NCBI RefSeq assembly: GCF_020181595.1
Contig: NZ_CP084028.1
Location: forward strand, 3,711,291-3,748,321
Reading direction: 5' to 3'
Source of the DNA: [Mycobacterium] vasticus
GTDB taxonomy: Bacteria > Actinomycetota > Actinomycetes > Mycobacteriales > Mycobacteriaceae
DNA: 37,031 bases
Part shown: one piece after another, positions 23,692-31,766 of the stretch
Position numbering within the stretch: the stretch's first letter is position 1
Layout: each line of letters starts with the position of its first letter
Position numbers and translations under genes: made by a program
Notes under the pieces: model-generated
What the model was told of the DNA's origin: nothing
The model's input: the letters and a program-made list of their open reading frames with translations, nothing else
Databases searched by the model: none

Positions 23692-24843
23692 GTGAGCACT
23701 GACAGCGCTGAGGTCGGCGTCCGCGAAATCGACACCGGGACACTGCCGGATCGGTACGCCAGGGGCTGGCACTGCCTCGGCCCGGTGAAGGACTTCCAGG
23801 ACGGCAAGCCGCACGCGATCCACGCGTTCGGCGCCAAGCTGGTGGTGTTCGCCGACTCGCACGGTGACCTGCACGTTCTCGACGCCTACTGCCGTCACAT
23901 GGGCGGTGACCTGAGTCGCGGCACCATCAAGGGCGACGAGGTCGCCTGCCCGTTCCACGACTGGCGCTGGGGCGGCGACGGACGCTGCAAGCTGGTCCCC
24001 TACTCCAAGCGGACCCCGCGGGTGGCGCGCACCCGGTCGTTCCCGACCGACGTCCGTGGCGGCCTGCTGTTCCTGTGGCACGACCCGGAGGGCAACCCGC
24101 CGCCGGACGAGGTCCGGATCCCGGAGATTGCCGAGTGGGGCAGCGACGACTGGACCGACTGGCGCTGGAACTCCATGGTGATCGACTCCAACTGCCGCGA
24201 CATCATCGACAACGTCACCGACTTCGCGCACTTCTTCTACATCCACTACGGCCTGCCCACCTCGTTCAAGAACGTCTTCGAGGGCCACATCGCCTCGCAG
24301 TACCTGCATAACGTCGGACGTCCGGACATCCCGGGCCTGGGTACCGCCTACGGCGAGTCCGAACTCGATTCGGAGGCCTCGTACTTCGGCCCGTCGTTCA
24401 TGATCAACTGGCTGCACAACAGCTACGGCGGCTTCAAGGCCGAGTCGATCCTGATCAACTGCCACTACCCGATCAGCCAGGACCAGTTCCAGCTGATGTG
24501 GGGAGTCATCGTGCAGAAGCCCAAGGGCCTGGACGAGGCGACCACCGACAAGCTCGCCGACGTGATGACCGACGGTGTCAGCAAGGGCTTCCTGCAGGAC
24601 GTCGAGATCTGGACCCACAAGAGCCGGATCGAGAACCCGCTGCTGGTCGAGGAGGACGGCGCGGTCTACCAGCTGCGCCGCTGGTACTCGCAGTTCTACG
24701 TCGACGCCGCCGACGTCACCCCGGAGATGACCGATCGGTTCGAGATCGAAATCGACGCGACGGTGGCCAACGAGAAGTGGAACGCCGAGGTCGCCGACAA
24801 CCTGCGGGAGCAGGCCGACGCCGAGACCGTCAACGCGGAGTAA
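23692..24843 (+). CDS. kshA: 3-ketosteroid-9-alpha-hydroxylase oxygenase component KshA
   Basis: A 383-residue Rieske oxygenase that hydroxylates C9 of 3-ketosteroids, leading to opening of ring B; it needs the reductase KshB, not in the window. Rieske cluster ligands are C67-x-H69 and C86-x2-H89 (CPFHDW). The mononuclear iron site is H180, H185 and D303, with N174 and D177 (NVTDFAHFFYIHYG) linking the centres. All key residues are present, and the length matches the M. tuberculosis enzyme (386). GTG at 23692 follows GGAGG at 6-nt spacing. It is followed after 7 bp by the Rv3527-like gene. Confidence 0.96.
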   Translation: MSTDSAEVGVREIDTGTLPDRYARGWHCLGPVKDFQDGKPHAIHAFGAKLVVFADSHGDLHVLDAYCRHMGGDLSRGTIKGDEVACPFHDWRWGGDGRCKLVPYSKRTPRVARTRSFPTDVRGGLLFLWHDPEGNPPPDEVRIPEIAEWGSDDWTDWRWNSMVIDSNCRDIIDNVTDFAHFFYIHYGLPTSFKNVFEGHIASQYLHNVGRPDIPGLGTAYGESELDSEASYFGPSFMINWLHNSYGGFKAESILINCHYPISQDQFQLMWGVIVQKPKGLDEATTDKLADVMTDGVSKGFLQDVEIWTHKSRIENPLLVEEDGAVYQLRRWYSQFYVDAADVTPEMTDRFEIEIDATVANEKWNAEVADNLREQADAETVNAE

Positions 24844-24850
24844 CACCGCT

Positions 24851-25324
24851 ATGGCTCCCGAGGTGCCCGAGGTCGAAGATCTGGCCCGGTCCATGCTGAT
24901 GCTCTACGGCCCCCACGATGACCATGACGACCACGTCGACGAGCCGGCGGGCGAGTCCGGCCCCGACACCCGCTACGCGCGGCAACCACTGTTCCCGGTC
25001 GATCCGGACCGTTACGAGGCGATTCGTGCTGCGACCGAACGAGATTCGGACCGCTACCTGCATTCGGGCTTGGTGCCGGTGGAGTGCCGGCACTGCCGCG
25101 CCACCGTCGAGGTGAAGAAGCTCGGGCCGGGATACACCTCGGTGCAGTGGAATTCGGCTGCCGTGAGCCAGTGCGCGTACTTCCACGCCGAACGCGAGGC
25201 CGGTCACGACAGCAGCCGTAACCGCGGTTGCCCCAACCTGGGTAAAAGCATTCGACACGCCATCGCCGAGGGGAGCCTGGAGGAGACGTCCAGCGCTCCC
25301 CCGCCCGGCGACGGAATCGACTAG
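24851..25324 (+). CDS. Small Cys-containing protein, Rv3527-like
   Basis: A 157-residue protein of unknown function corresponding in place and size to Rv3527 (about 149). C79-x2-C82 (ECRHCRA), C108 and C127 could bind zinc or an iron-sulfur centre. An N-terminal His/Asp-rich stretch (HDDHDDHVDE, residues 22-31) could bind metal. The gene follows kshA after 7 bp and is almost certainly on the same transcript, so a role in KshA assembly, metal supply or electron transfer is imaginable but unproven. No signal peptide or membrane segment is seen. Confidence 0.75.
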   Translation: MAPEVPEVEDLARSMLMLYGPHDDHDDHVDEPAGESGPDTRYARQPLFPVDPDRYEAIRAATERDSDRYLHSGLVPVECRHCRATVEVKKLGPGYTSVQWNSAAVSQCAYFHAEREAGHDSSRNRGCPNLGKSIRHAIAEGSLEETSSAPPPGDGID

Positions 25325-25328
25325 GGCC

Positions 25329-26474
25329 TCACAGGCCGGCGAAGCGCTCCCGAACCTGCTCGGCGGTCAGACCGTAGTCCTCCAGCGCGTAGTGGTGCTT
25401 CGGCGCGCGCGGGCCGGTCTGGCTGGCCGCGTAGTCCTCGTCCATCGCCTGGCTGGCCTCGTCGGACAACGCGATACCGAACCGGTCGTAGATTCCGGAC
25501 GCCGTGGCCACCGGATCGGCTACGAACTCGCGGTAGTCGATGTCACAAAACTGCGCCGGATCATATTTGGCGCGTTGACTGTTGAACAGTTCCAATCCGC
25601 GGGCCCAGGTCTCCATCTCGTCGATCCCGATCTGCGCGCCGACGAACGTACCCGACTGGCCCTCGGTGGTGTGCTGAGCAAGTGAGCACATCGACGCCAG
25701 GATGGTCTCGGGCGGCCGATGGCATTGCACCACAAGAGCATCCGGGTACACGGCCATGATCGCATCGAGCGCGAACAGGTGGCTCGGGTTCTTGAGCACC
25801 CACCGCTTACCCGGGTCGTTCAACCCGATCAGCTGCAGGTTGCGGCGATGCCGCCGGTACGACGGCGTCCAGTCCCGCTCGGAGAGCCACCGCGAATAGC
25901 TCGGCAGGTGCGCCAGCGTCTCATAGGACACCGAGTGCAGCGACTGCCGCAGCAGCTGCCAGCACTCCTCCAGACCGTCGGCGGTCATGAAGTGCAGCCC
26001 GGTGTAGTCCGGGTTCTCCTCGTGATGCCGGGCGAACTGGGCCTGCATCTGCTGGTACACCGGGTTGGCGTCCCAGGTGTCGCGGGGCGGGCGGGGCTGA
26101 GGGAACTCGGCCAGCCACATCTCCAGACCCTGATGCTGCGGGTCGGCTCCCAACAACCGGTGCAGGGCGGTGGTTCCGGTGCGGGGCAACCCGGTGACGA
26201 AGATCGGCCGCTCGACGGCGACGCGCTCGTACTCGGGATGCGCATTCCAGCCGGCCTGCGACAGCAACCGGGCAACCAGCGCACCGCGCAGGAAGAACCG
26301 GTTCATCTTGCTGCCCAGCTCGGTCAGATCGGCCTCATGGGCGTAGGAGTCCAACAGCACGCCGAGCGCTTCGCGGTAGTCGTCGTCATCCGGCCCGAAG
26401 TCATCGAGACCGACCATCTTGGTGGCCGAGGCGTGCAGGTCCTCGACGGTGCCGACATCGGTGCGTTCGGCCAT
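25329..26474 (-). CDS. Sulfotransferase-family protein, Rv3529c-like
   Basis: A 381-residue protein of the sulfotransferase family (mycobacterial Stf-like group). The PAPS-binding loop is FVTGLPRTGTTALHRLLG (residues 92-109). A second typical segment, RWVLKNPSHLFALDAIMAVYPDALVVQCHR, lies near the middle and holds the 3'-phosphate-binding region. The acceptor is unknown; a sterol or its metabolite is possible. ATG at 26474 overlaps the SDR stop by one base. It forms a leftward group with the SDR and the Rv3531c-like gene. It converges with the Rv3527-like gene, 4 bp apart. Confidence 0.88.
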   Translation of the reverse strand: MAERTDVGTVEDLHASATKMVGLDDFGPDDDDYREALGVLLDSYAHEADLTELGSKMNRFFLRGALVARLLSQAGWNAHPEYERVAVERPIFVTGLPRTGTTALHRLLGADPQHQGLEMWLAEFPQPRPPRDTWDANPVYQQMQAQFARHHEENPDYTGLHFMTADGLEECWQLLRQSLHSVSYETLAHLPSYSRWLSERDWTPSYRRHRRNLQLIGLNDPGKRWVLKNPSHLFALDAIMAVYPDALVVQCHRPPETILASMCSLAQHTTEGQSGTFVGAQIGIDEMETWARGLELFNSQRAKYDPAQFCDIDYREFVADPVATASGIYDRFGIALSDEASQAMDEDYAASQTGPRAPKHHYALEDYGLTAEQVRERFAGL

Positions 26475-27256
26475 CAGTTGTGGTACTCCCCGCAGTTGAC
26501 GTCGATGACCTGACCGGTGATGCCACTGGACAGATCGCTGGCCAAGAACAGCACCGCCGAGGCCACTTCGTCCTCGGTGGGCAGCCGCTTGAGGTCGGAG
26601 TTGGCGGCGGTGGCGGCATAGATCTGCTCGACGGTGGTGCCGTACTTGCCGGCCTGGTGGGCGAAGTAGCTCTGCAGCGTGTCACCCCAGATATAGCCGG
26701 GCGCAACGGAGTTGACCCGGATGCCCTGCTCACCGAGCTCAGAGGCCAGCGACTGCGACATCGCCAGCAGCGCGGCCTTGGCCATCTTGTAGGCGCCGTA
26801 CTTGGGCTGCGAGTGCCGGATCACCATCGAGTTCAAGTTGACGATCGAGCCGTTGGCCGCCGCCAGCGCCTCGGTGAAGCCCTGCGTCAGGCGCAGTGCG
26901 CCGAGCCCGCTCAGCTCGATGGCGTCACGGATGTGCTGGAAGCTGGTCTGCGCCAACGGTTTCATCGACGGGACCCGGAAGGCGTTGTTGATCAAAACGT
27001 CGATGTGGCCGTACTCGGCGGTGGCAGCGTTCACCAGGTTGGCGACCGCGTCATCGTCGGTGATATCGGCCGGAACGGCCAGCGCGCGACGGCCGACGGC
27101 CTTGATCTGCTGCGCCACCTCTTCGAGGCGGTCGGCACTGCGCGCGACCAGCACCAGGTCGCCGCCTTGCGCCGCGATTCGGTGCGCCAGCGTGCTGCCG
27201 AGCCCCGGCCCGACCCCACTGATCACCGCTACCTTGCCGTCGAGCATTCCGGTCAT
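26474..27256 (-). CDS. Short-chain dehydrogenase/reductase, Rv3530c-like
   Basis: A 260-residue classical SDR, the same length as Rv3530c. The cofactor motif is G14-VGPGLG (TGxxxGxG type), with NNAF at 90-93, catalytic S143 (LNSM), Y156 and K160 (YKMAK). It is an NAD(P)-dependent alcohol/ketone oxidoreductase; substrate in sterol catabolism is not known. ATG at 27256 is used; a Met at residue 4 is an alternative. It lies 3 bp downstream of the Rv3531c-like gene and overlaps the sulfotransferase start. Confidence 0.9.
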   Translation of the reverse strand: MTGMLDGKVAVISGVGPGLGSTLAHRIAAQGGDLVLVARSADRLEEVAQQIKAVGRRALAVPADITDDDAVANLVNAATAEYGHIDVLINNAFRVPSMKPLAQTSFQHIRDAIELSGLGALRLTQGFTEALAAANGSIVNLNSMVIRHSQPKYGAYKMAKAALLAMSQSLASELGEQGIRVNSVAPGYIWGDTLQSYFAHQAGKYGTTVEQIYAATAANSDLKRLPTEDEVASAVLFLASDLSSGITGQVIDVNCGEYHN

Positions 27257-27259
27257 CTT

Positions 27260-28387
27260 CTACCCCAGCATCCTGTTTGCGATCTGTTGCTGCCGCAAGG
27301 CGATTCGCGCCCGCCAGCCTTCTTGGGAAATCTTGTTGTGGTCGTAGAACGGCAGCGCCTCCGGTACCGTGTCGACGTCGACCAGTTCGACGGTGGGGCC
27401 GTCGGCCTCGGTCAGCTCGCGTGACACGCGCTGCCAGCGGAACTGCAGGAAGCCCTTGCGGTGGCCCAGCGTCTCGACCCAGTTGGTGACGCCGGGGTCC
27501 GTGTCAGAGACCACGATGCGGATCTTGCCGTCCGGATCCGCCTGCGCCTGAGTACCGTTGAGTGAGGTCTGATGGTTGATGTAGTCCAGCGAGATGTACC
27601 ACAGGCTGCCGAGCTGGAACCCGAGGTAGGGCGCGTCGGTCACCGGCAGGGTGATCACCAGCGCCTGGCCGGGCGCCAACTCGTAGTGTCCGGCCGACGA
27701 GTACTGGGTGGCCAGACCGCCGGGAGTCAGCCGGGGTGCCACCATCGTGTTGACCGGCAGGTTCAGGTAGAACCACCCCGGGAACGCCAGCCAGGTCTTC
27801 ACCCGGTTGATCAGTTGCTTACCCGCTGCCGCATAGCGCCTCTCGACGAGCTCACGGGTCAGCGGAGGCGGCGCCGTGCCGACGGTGTCGGTGCGCGAGA
27901 TCGCCAACGTTCCGCGCTGGGCGGCCCAGTCATTGTAGACCTCGCGGATCACCAACTGCGCCGGCTTCTTCGGGCGGAACCGCCAGGTGAAGCTGCCGTC
28001 GTCGGCGACATCGAGCTCGCGGTCGTCGAAAGCCGCCTCGCTGGCCGGCACGTTGTCGTCGGTGTATTCGCCGCCGAGCAGCTGGAAGCTCAGGTCGGTG
28101 GTGCTGCCCCGCCGGCCGGTGACGACGTAGTCGTGGTCGGGACGCACGACAGTGCCGAAGTACAGCGTGTCGGGGTTGTCCAGCCCCATCTTGGTGAACG
28201 GTCCGGTTCCCGACATCAGAAACGGATGGTCGCGTTCGGAGTTGAACGCCGCGTGCACACACGCTTCGACACCACCGGCCAGATACTGCAGACCTTCGAG
28301 CAGGTCGGCCTCGGTCTCGATGTGCGGCGCCGCGGCGACCAGCTTCTCGGCCTCGGCGATCGCGGCCGACAGTGGCTCGGAGTACAT
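27260..28387 (-). CDS. DUF1214-type conserved protein, Rv3531c-like
   Basis: A 375-residue cytosolic protein, exactly the length remembered for Rv3531c when started at ATG 28387 (AGGAGG lies 9 nt upstream; a GTG at 28390 is equally placed). It resembles DUF1214/DUF1254 proteins in its C-terminal beta-rich half (LPVTDAPYLGFQLGSLWYISLDYINHQTSLNG and the ASGVTNWVETLGH-like WVETLGHRKG segment). No catalytic motif is recognised. It heads a three-gene leftward group with the SDR and sulfotransferase. It is divergent from the IclR gene. Confidence 0.82.
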   Translation of the reverse strand: MYSEPLSAAIAEAEKLVAAAPHIETEADLLEGLQYLAGGVEACVHAAFNSERDHPFLMSGTGPFTKMGLDNPDTLYFGTVVRPDHDYVVTGRRGSTTDLSFQLLGGEYTDDNVPASEAAFDDRELDVADDGSFTWRFRPKKPAQLVIREVYNDWAAQRGTLAISRTDTVGTAPPPLTRELVERRYAAAGKQLINRVKTWLAFPGWFYLNLPVNTMVAPRLTPGGLATQYSSAGHYELAPGQALVITLPVTDAPYLGFQLGSLWYISLDYINHQTSLNGTQAQADPDGKIRIVVSDTDPGVTNWVETLGHRKGFLQFRWQRVSRELTEADGPTVELVDVDTVPEALPFYDHNKISQEGWRARIALRQQQIANRMLG

Positions 28388-28411
28388 CACGCAGCACCCT
28401 CCTGGTTCAAT

Positions 28412-28443
28412 ATTGGACCAATTCGGTAGATATCTCGAACCGA
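28412..28443. promoter_or_regulatory. Candidate operator in the Rv3531c-like/iclR divergent gap
   Basis: ATTGGACCAAT (28412-28422) is a perfect palindrome around one base. TCGGT (28423-28427) and ACCGA (28439-28443) form an inverted repeat that encloses the palindrome AGATATCT (28428-28435). IclR regulators commonly bind short palindromes in the gap upstream of their own gene, so autoregulation and control of the leftward group are plausible. No KstR-type box is present in this 84-bp gap. Confidence 0.45.
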
Positions 28444-28471
28444 GATTAGCCGGTCGGGGTAGCATGCTGCA

Positions 28472-29389
28472 ATGGCTGTGCCTGAACAAGCGGCGACCGC
28501 GGCTCGGTCATCACCGCCGACCGAGCGGGTGGTGACCATCCTGGACTTTCTGGCGCACCACCCCGACCAGCGCTTCGGCCTGTCCGAACTGGCCCGCCGC
28601 ACCGGCCTGTGCAAGCCGACCTGTCTGGGTATCGCGACGACCCTGACCGCGGCGGGTTACCTGATGCGTGACGATCCGGACAAGACCTATCGACTCGGTC
28701 CGGGGCTGATCTCGCTCGGACGCGCCGCCCAGCAGTCGCTGCGGGTCGGACCCGGGGCCCGCGAGCAACTGCTGCGGCTCTCCGAGGACTTCGCCACTTC
28801 CGCCGCGCTGAGCGCGGTGGTCGACGATCGGATCACCGTGCTGGAACTGGTCGCCGCGCCCGATGCACATCTGGGCGTGCAGGCCGGGCAGAGCTATCCG
28901 TTTGCACCGCCGGTGGGGCTGATGTTCGTGCTCTGGGACGACGCCGCCCTGCGGGACTGGCTGGCCCGCCAGCCCACGGTCCCGTTGCGCGCCGAAAGCG
29001 AGCGGCTGCGGCGCGTGGTGGACGAATGCCGGGCCAACGGCTACCTGGTGGAGCGGCTGACCCCGGGCGGGCAACGGCTTTACGGCCTGATGGCCGGTCT
29101 GCCCAGCGACCTGCCCGACGAATTGCGGGCGCTGCTGGGCGAATTGGTCTCCGATATCGGAGAGCGGGTGTACCTGCGCGGCGAGGCCGGCGGCCGGGGC
29201 CGCCACGACATCAGCGTCATCTCCGCCCCGATCTTCGACCATCACCAGCGCCAGGCGATGGTCGTGTCACTGCACGCCCACCGTGGGCTCACCGACTCCG
29301 AGATCACCCGGTGGGCCCGCGGGCTGATGCGCGCCGCCGACGCGCTCACCGCGCAACTCGGCGGGACCAAGCCGAAGCCGCCGTCATGA
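28472..29389 (+). CDS. IclR-family transcriptional regulator
   Basis: A 305-residue regulator. The N-terminal winged helix-turn-helix is at about 18-75 (ERVVTILDFLAHHP, then FGLSELARRTGLCKPTCLGIATTLTAAGYL). The C-terminal GAF-like effector domain begins near residue 90 and includes QAGQSYPFAPPVGLMFVLW. The effector is unknown; the gene neighbourhood suggests a sterol or aromatic intermediate. Its TGA overlaps the ATG of the SnoaL-like gene, so it is probably the first gene of a regulator-plus-enzymes operon. M. tuberculosis does not have it here. Confidence 0.88.
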   Translation: MAVPEQAATAARSSPPTERVVTILDFLAHHPDQRFGLSELARRTGLCKPTCLGIATTLTAAGYLMRDDPDKTYRLGPGLISLGRAAQQSLRVGPGAREQLLRLSEDFATSAALSAVVDDRITVLELVAAPDAHLGVQAGQSYPFAPPVGLMFVLWDDAALRDWLARQPTVPLRAESERLRRVVDECRANGYLVERLTPGGQRLYGLMAGLPSDLPDELRALLGELVSDIGERVYLRGEAGGRGRHDISVISAPIFDHHQRQAMVVSLHAHRGLTDSEITRWARGLMRAADALTAQLGGTKPKPPS

Positions 29390-29847
29390 CCCTGACGTCG
29401 GCCGACCGGCTGGACCTGTCCGGACTGGTGCACCGCTACGCCGGCTACGTCGACGCCCGACGGTTCGGCGATCTCGCCGAATTGTTCACCGTCGACGCGG
29501 AACTGGTGACGCCCAAGCCCCCGGAACACCTCGAACCGTGCGTGCGTCACAACGGGCACGCCGGGGTGCTCGACGCGATGGCGGGACTGGCCGGGATCAC
29601 CCGGACCCACCACGGCATCCTCGGGGAGATCTACACCTCCGAGAACGATGCCACCGACACGGCGACCGGCGACATCACCGGCGTGGCGCACCACTGGATC
29701 GAGGCCGACGGCACCGTCACCGACCACATCTGGCACCTGCGCTACCGTGACGTCTACCAACGCGTCGGGCCGGCGTGGCGGATCGCGGCGCGCGCCTTGA
29801 CCATCGATGCGATCGAGACCCGAACGACACGGCAGGTGCGATCATGA
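29386..29847 (+). CDS. SnoaL-like (NTF2-fold) protein
   Basis: A 153-residue SnoaL_4-type protein: LVHRYAGYVDARRFGDLAELFTVDAEL is the usual N-terminal helix and first strand, followed by TRTHHGILGEIYTS and DHIWHLRYRDVYQRVGPAWRIAARALT. This group includes dehydratases and small hydroxylase components, but no reaction can be named. ATG overlaps the iclR stop by 4 nt, and its own stop overlaps the next ATG by 4 nt, indicating tight coupling. Confidence 0.82.
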   Translation: MTLTSADRLDLSGLVHRYAGYVDARRFGDLAELFTVDAELVTPKPPEHLEPCVRHNGHAGVLDAMAGLAGITRTHHGILGEIYTSENDATDTATGDITGVAHHWIEADGTVTDHIWHLRYRDVYQRVGPAWRIAARALTIDAIETRTTRQVRS

Positions 29848-30776
29848 CCAGGCCCCAGATCTCGCTGCAGCTCAAGACTTTCACCGACGATCCCGACCAT
29901 GACTGGGACGCCACGCTGGCGTTGGGCCGGGCAATGGACGCCGCCGGAGTGGACCGTGTGGTGGTCTCCGATCACGTGGTGTTCGGCGAGAACCCGGACG
30001 CCTACGCCGACCCCCGGCTCGGCGGGATCACCGGCGGCCGCCAGCCCACCGGGCCCGACGGGCAATGGCTGGACCCACTGATCGTGCTAACCGCGCTGGC
30101 GGCCACCACCACCGGAATCCGTTTAGGCACCGCAATCCTTTTGGCGGCGCTGCGCCGTCCGGCGGTGCTCGCCAAGGAGTTGGCCACCCTGGACGTGCTC
30201 TCGGGCGGGCGGCTGGATCTCGGTGTGGGGGTCGGTTGGCAGCGCGAGGAGTACGAGGCCGCGGGGTTGGCCTTCGAGAGCCGTGGGCGGCTGCTCGATC
30301 ACACCCTGGAGGTGTGCCAGTCGCTGTGGACCGAGCAGCGCAGCAGCTACCACTCCGCGGAACTGTCCTTCGACAATATCCACCAGATGCCCAAACCAGT
30401 TCAGTCACAAGGTGTTCCGATCTGGGTCAGCGGTACGGTGAACGACGCGGTGGCGCGCCGGCTGGCCCGGTTCGGCACCGGCTGGATCCCTTGGGGCCCG
30501 GCGATGCGCGACCCGGCCGACGCCATCGCCGCGATGAAAGACCGGATCGGCACCCTCGGCGGCGACCCGGCCGGCCTGCAGGTGCTGGGCCACGCCACCA
30601 CGGTCAAGGGCCCGGACGGCGCACTGGACACCAAGGCCACCGCGGCCGGCGCGCCGGCACTGGTGGCCGCCGGCGTCACCGACGTGCGGGTGACCTGTTC
30701 CCTGCCGCGTGACATCGGCCGGGCAGGCGATCTGTTGCACGAACTCGTCGAAGCGTTCCGCTCCGCAACCGATTAG
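29844..30776 (+). CDS. LLM-class F420/flavin-dependent oxidoreductase
   Basis: A 310-residue luciferase-like oxidoreductase of the short, probably F420-binding type. Evidence includes RVVVSDHVVFGENPDAY (an SDH(V/I)-type segment), LATLDVLSGGRLDLGVGVGWQREEYEAAG (cofactor loop, around 115-145) and VPIWVSGTVNDAVARRLARFGTGWIPWG. Substrate unknown. Start ATG at 29844 overlaps the SnoaL-like gene. Together with its neighbours it forms an IclR-associated redox module. Confidence 0.88.
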   Translation: MTRPQISLQLKTFTDDPDHDWDATLALGRAMDAAGVDRVVVSDHVVFGENPDAYADPRLGGITGGRQPTGPDGQWLDPLIVLTALAATTTGIRLGTAILLAALRRPAVLAKELATLDVLSGGRLDLGVGVGWQREEYEAAGLAFESRGRLLDHTLEVCQSLWTEQRSSYHSAELSFDNIHQMPKPVQSQGVPIWVSGTVNDAVARRLARFGTGWIPWGPAMRDPADAIAAMKDRIGTLGGDPAGLQVLGHATTVKGPDGALDTKATAAGAPALVAAGVTDVRVTCSLPRDIGRAGDLLHELVEAFRSATD

Positions 30777-30784
30777 GGAGAGTC

Positions 30785-31504
30785 ATGGAAAAGGTCATGA
30801 TCGTCGCGCAGAAAGCCGACCTCAGCGAGGCGTGGTGCCAGAATCTGCGCGGTCCCATCGCCGCACAGCTGCTGGACCTGGGACTGCCGGGAGTCGTGGT
30901 CAATGTGCGCGACGAACCGGTGCGCGACTCCATGCTGGCCCTGACCACTCTGGATCCGCCGGCTGCCGCGGTCATCAGCCTGTGGACCCAACGGTATTAC
31001 AGCGAGGCGGCCCAGGCGGCCATCGCATTGATAGCAGCCGAATCCGATTCGGCGGCAGCCTATCTGGTGACCGAATCGATTCCCATGCCGCCGCCGGACC
31101 CGGGCGAGGGCCGTCGTACCCCGGGCATGGCCAACGTCGCGCTGCTGCGCCGGCCGGACGATCTGGACGAGGCGACCTGGCTGCACCGCTGGCACATCGA
31201 CCACACCCAGGTCGCCATCGACACCCAGGCCACCTTCGGCTACACCCAGAACGCGGTGGTCCGCCCGCTCACTCCGGACGCACCGCGCATCGACGCCCTG
31301 GTCGAAGAACTGTTCCCCGAGGCCGCGGTGTCGGACCCGTACGCGTTCTACGGCGCCGCCGACCAGGCCGATCTCAGCGATCGGGTGGGCCGGATGGTCG
31401 CCAGCGTCTCGCGGTTCGGCGCGAACCAGAACATCGACACGGTGCCCACCAGCCGCTACGTCTTTCGGACGCCGTTCCTCACACGCACTGCTGAGACAGC
31501 GTGA
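30785..31504 (+). CDS. EthD-like dimeric alpha-beta barrel protein
   Basis: A 239-residue protein. The middle part, MANVALLRRPDDLDEATWLHRWHIDHTQVAIDTQ (read with breaks), matches the EthD-like pattern (W...H...H) of ferredoxin-fold dimeric barrels, which occur as small helpers or isomerase-like enzymes in catabolic operons. The N-terminal half may be a second degenerate copy. ATG at 30785 follows AGGGAGAG and lies 8 bp after the LLM gene, ending the module. The last 26 bp overlap the convergent hemophore-like gene. Confidence 0.65.
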   Translation: MEKVMIVAQKADLSEAWCQNLRGPIAAQLLDLGLPGVVVNVRDEPVRDSMLALTTLDPPAAAVISLWTQRYYSEAAQAAIALIAAESDSAAAYLVTESIPMPPPDPGEGRRTPGMANVALLRRPDDLDEATWLHRWHIDHTQVAIDTQATFGYTQNAVVRPLTPDAPRIDALVEELFPEAAVSDPYAFYGAADQADLSDRVGRMVASVSRFGANQNIDTVPTSRYVFRTPFLTRTAETA

Positions 31505-31745
31505 TCAGCGCCTGGCGCACGTGCGGGTGGCGTTCGAGATAGGACAGCACCGGGTTCGGAGCTCCGGGATCTTCTTGCCGTCCTTTCGCGTCCAGCTCGG
31601 CCCGGACGTCCGGGTGCCGGTTCAAGTAGCCGTCGACGCCCTCGCCGAACGTCTGGTCGCACTGCGGTGCGGCGTTCGCTACCGGTGCCAGCAGCCCGGC
31701 CACGCTCAGCAGGCCAACGGCAATCGCTCGCGTAATTGCGTTCAT
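31479..31745 (-). CDS. Small secreted hemophore-related protein
   Basis: An 88-residue exported protein with a signal peptide (MNAITRAIAVGLLSVAGLLAPVANA, read in two parts) ending at about residue 25. The mature part has two Cys (CDQTF near its start and the penultimate residue), which may pair. YLNRHPDV and YLERHPHV repeats recall the hemophore-related (Rv0203/Rv1174c-type) mycobacterial family. Haem binding is inference. The gene lies 21 bp downstream of the RecQ-like gene on the same strand, and its 3' end overlaps the EthD-like gene antiparallel. ATG at 31745 is used; a GTG stands just before it. Confidence 0.6.
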   Translation of the reverse strand: MNAITRAIAVGLLSVAGLLAPVANAAPQCDQTFGEGVDGYLNRHPDVRAELDAKGRQEDPGAPNPVLSYLERHPHVRQALITLSQQCV

Positions 31746-31766
31746 CACTCGACCGTACGCCCGTGC

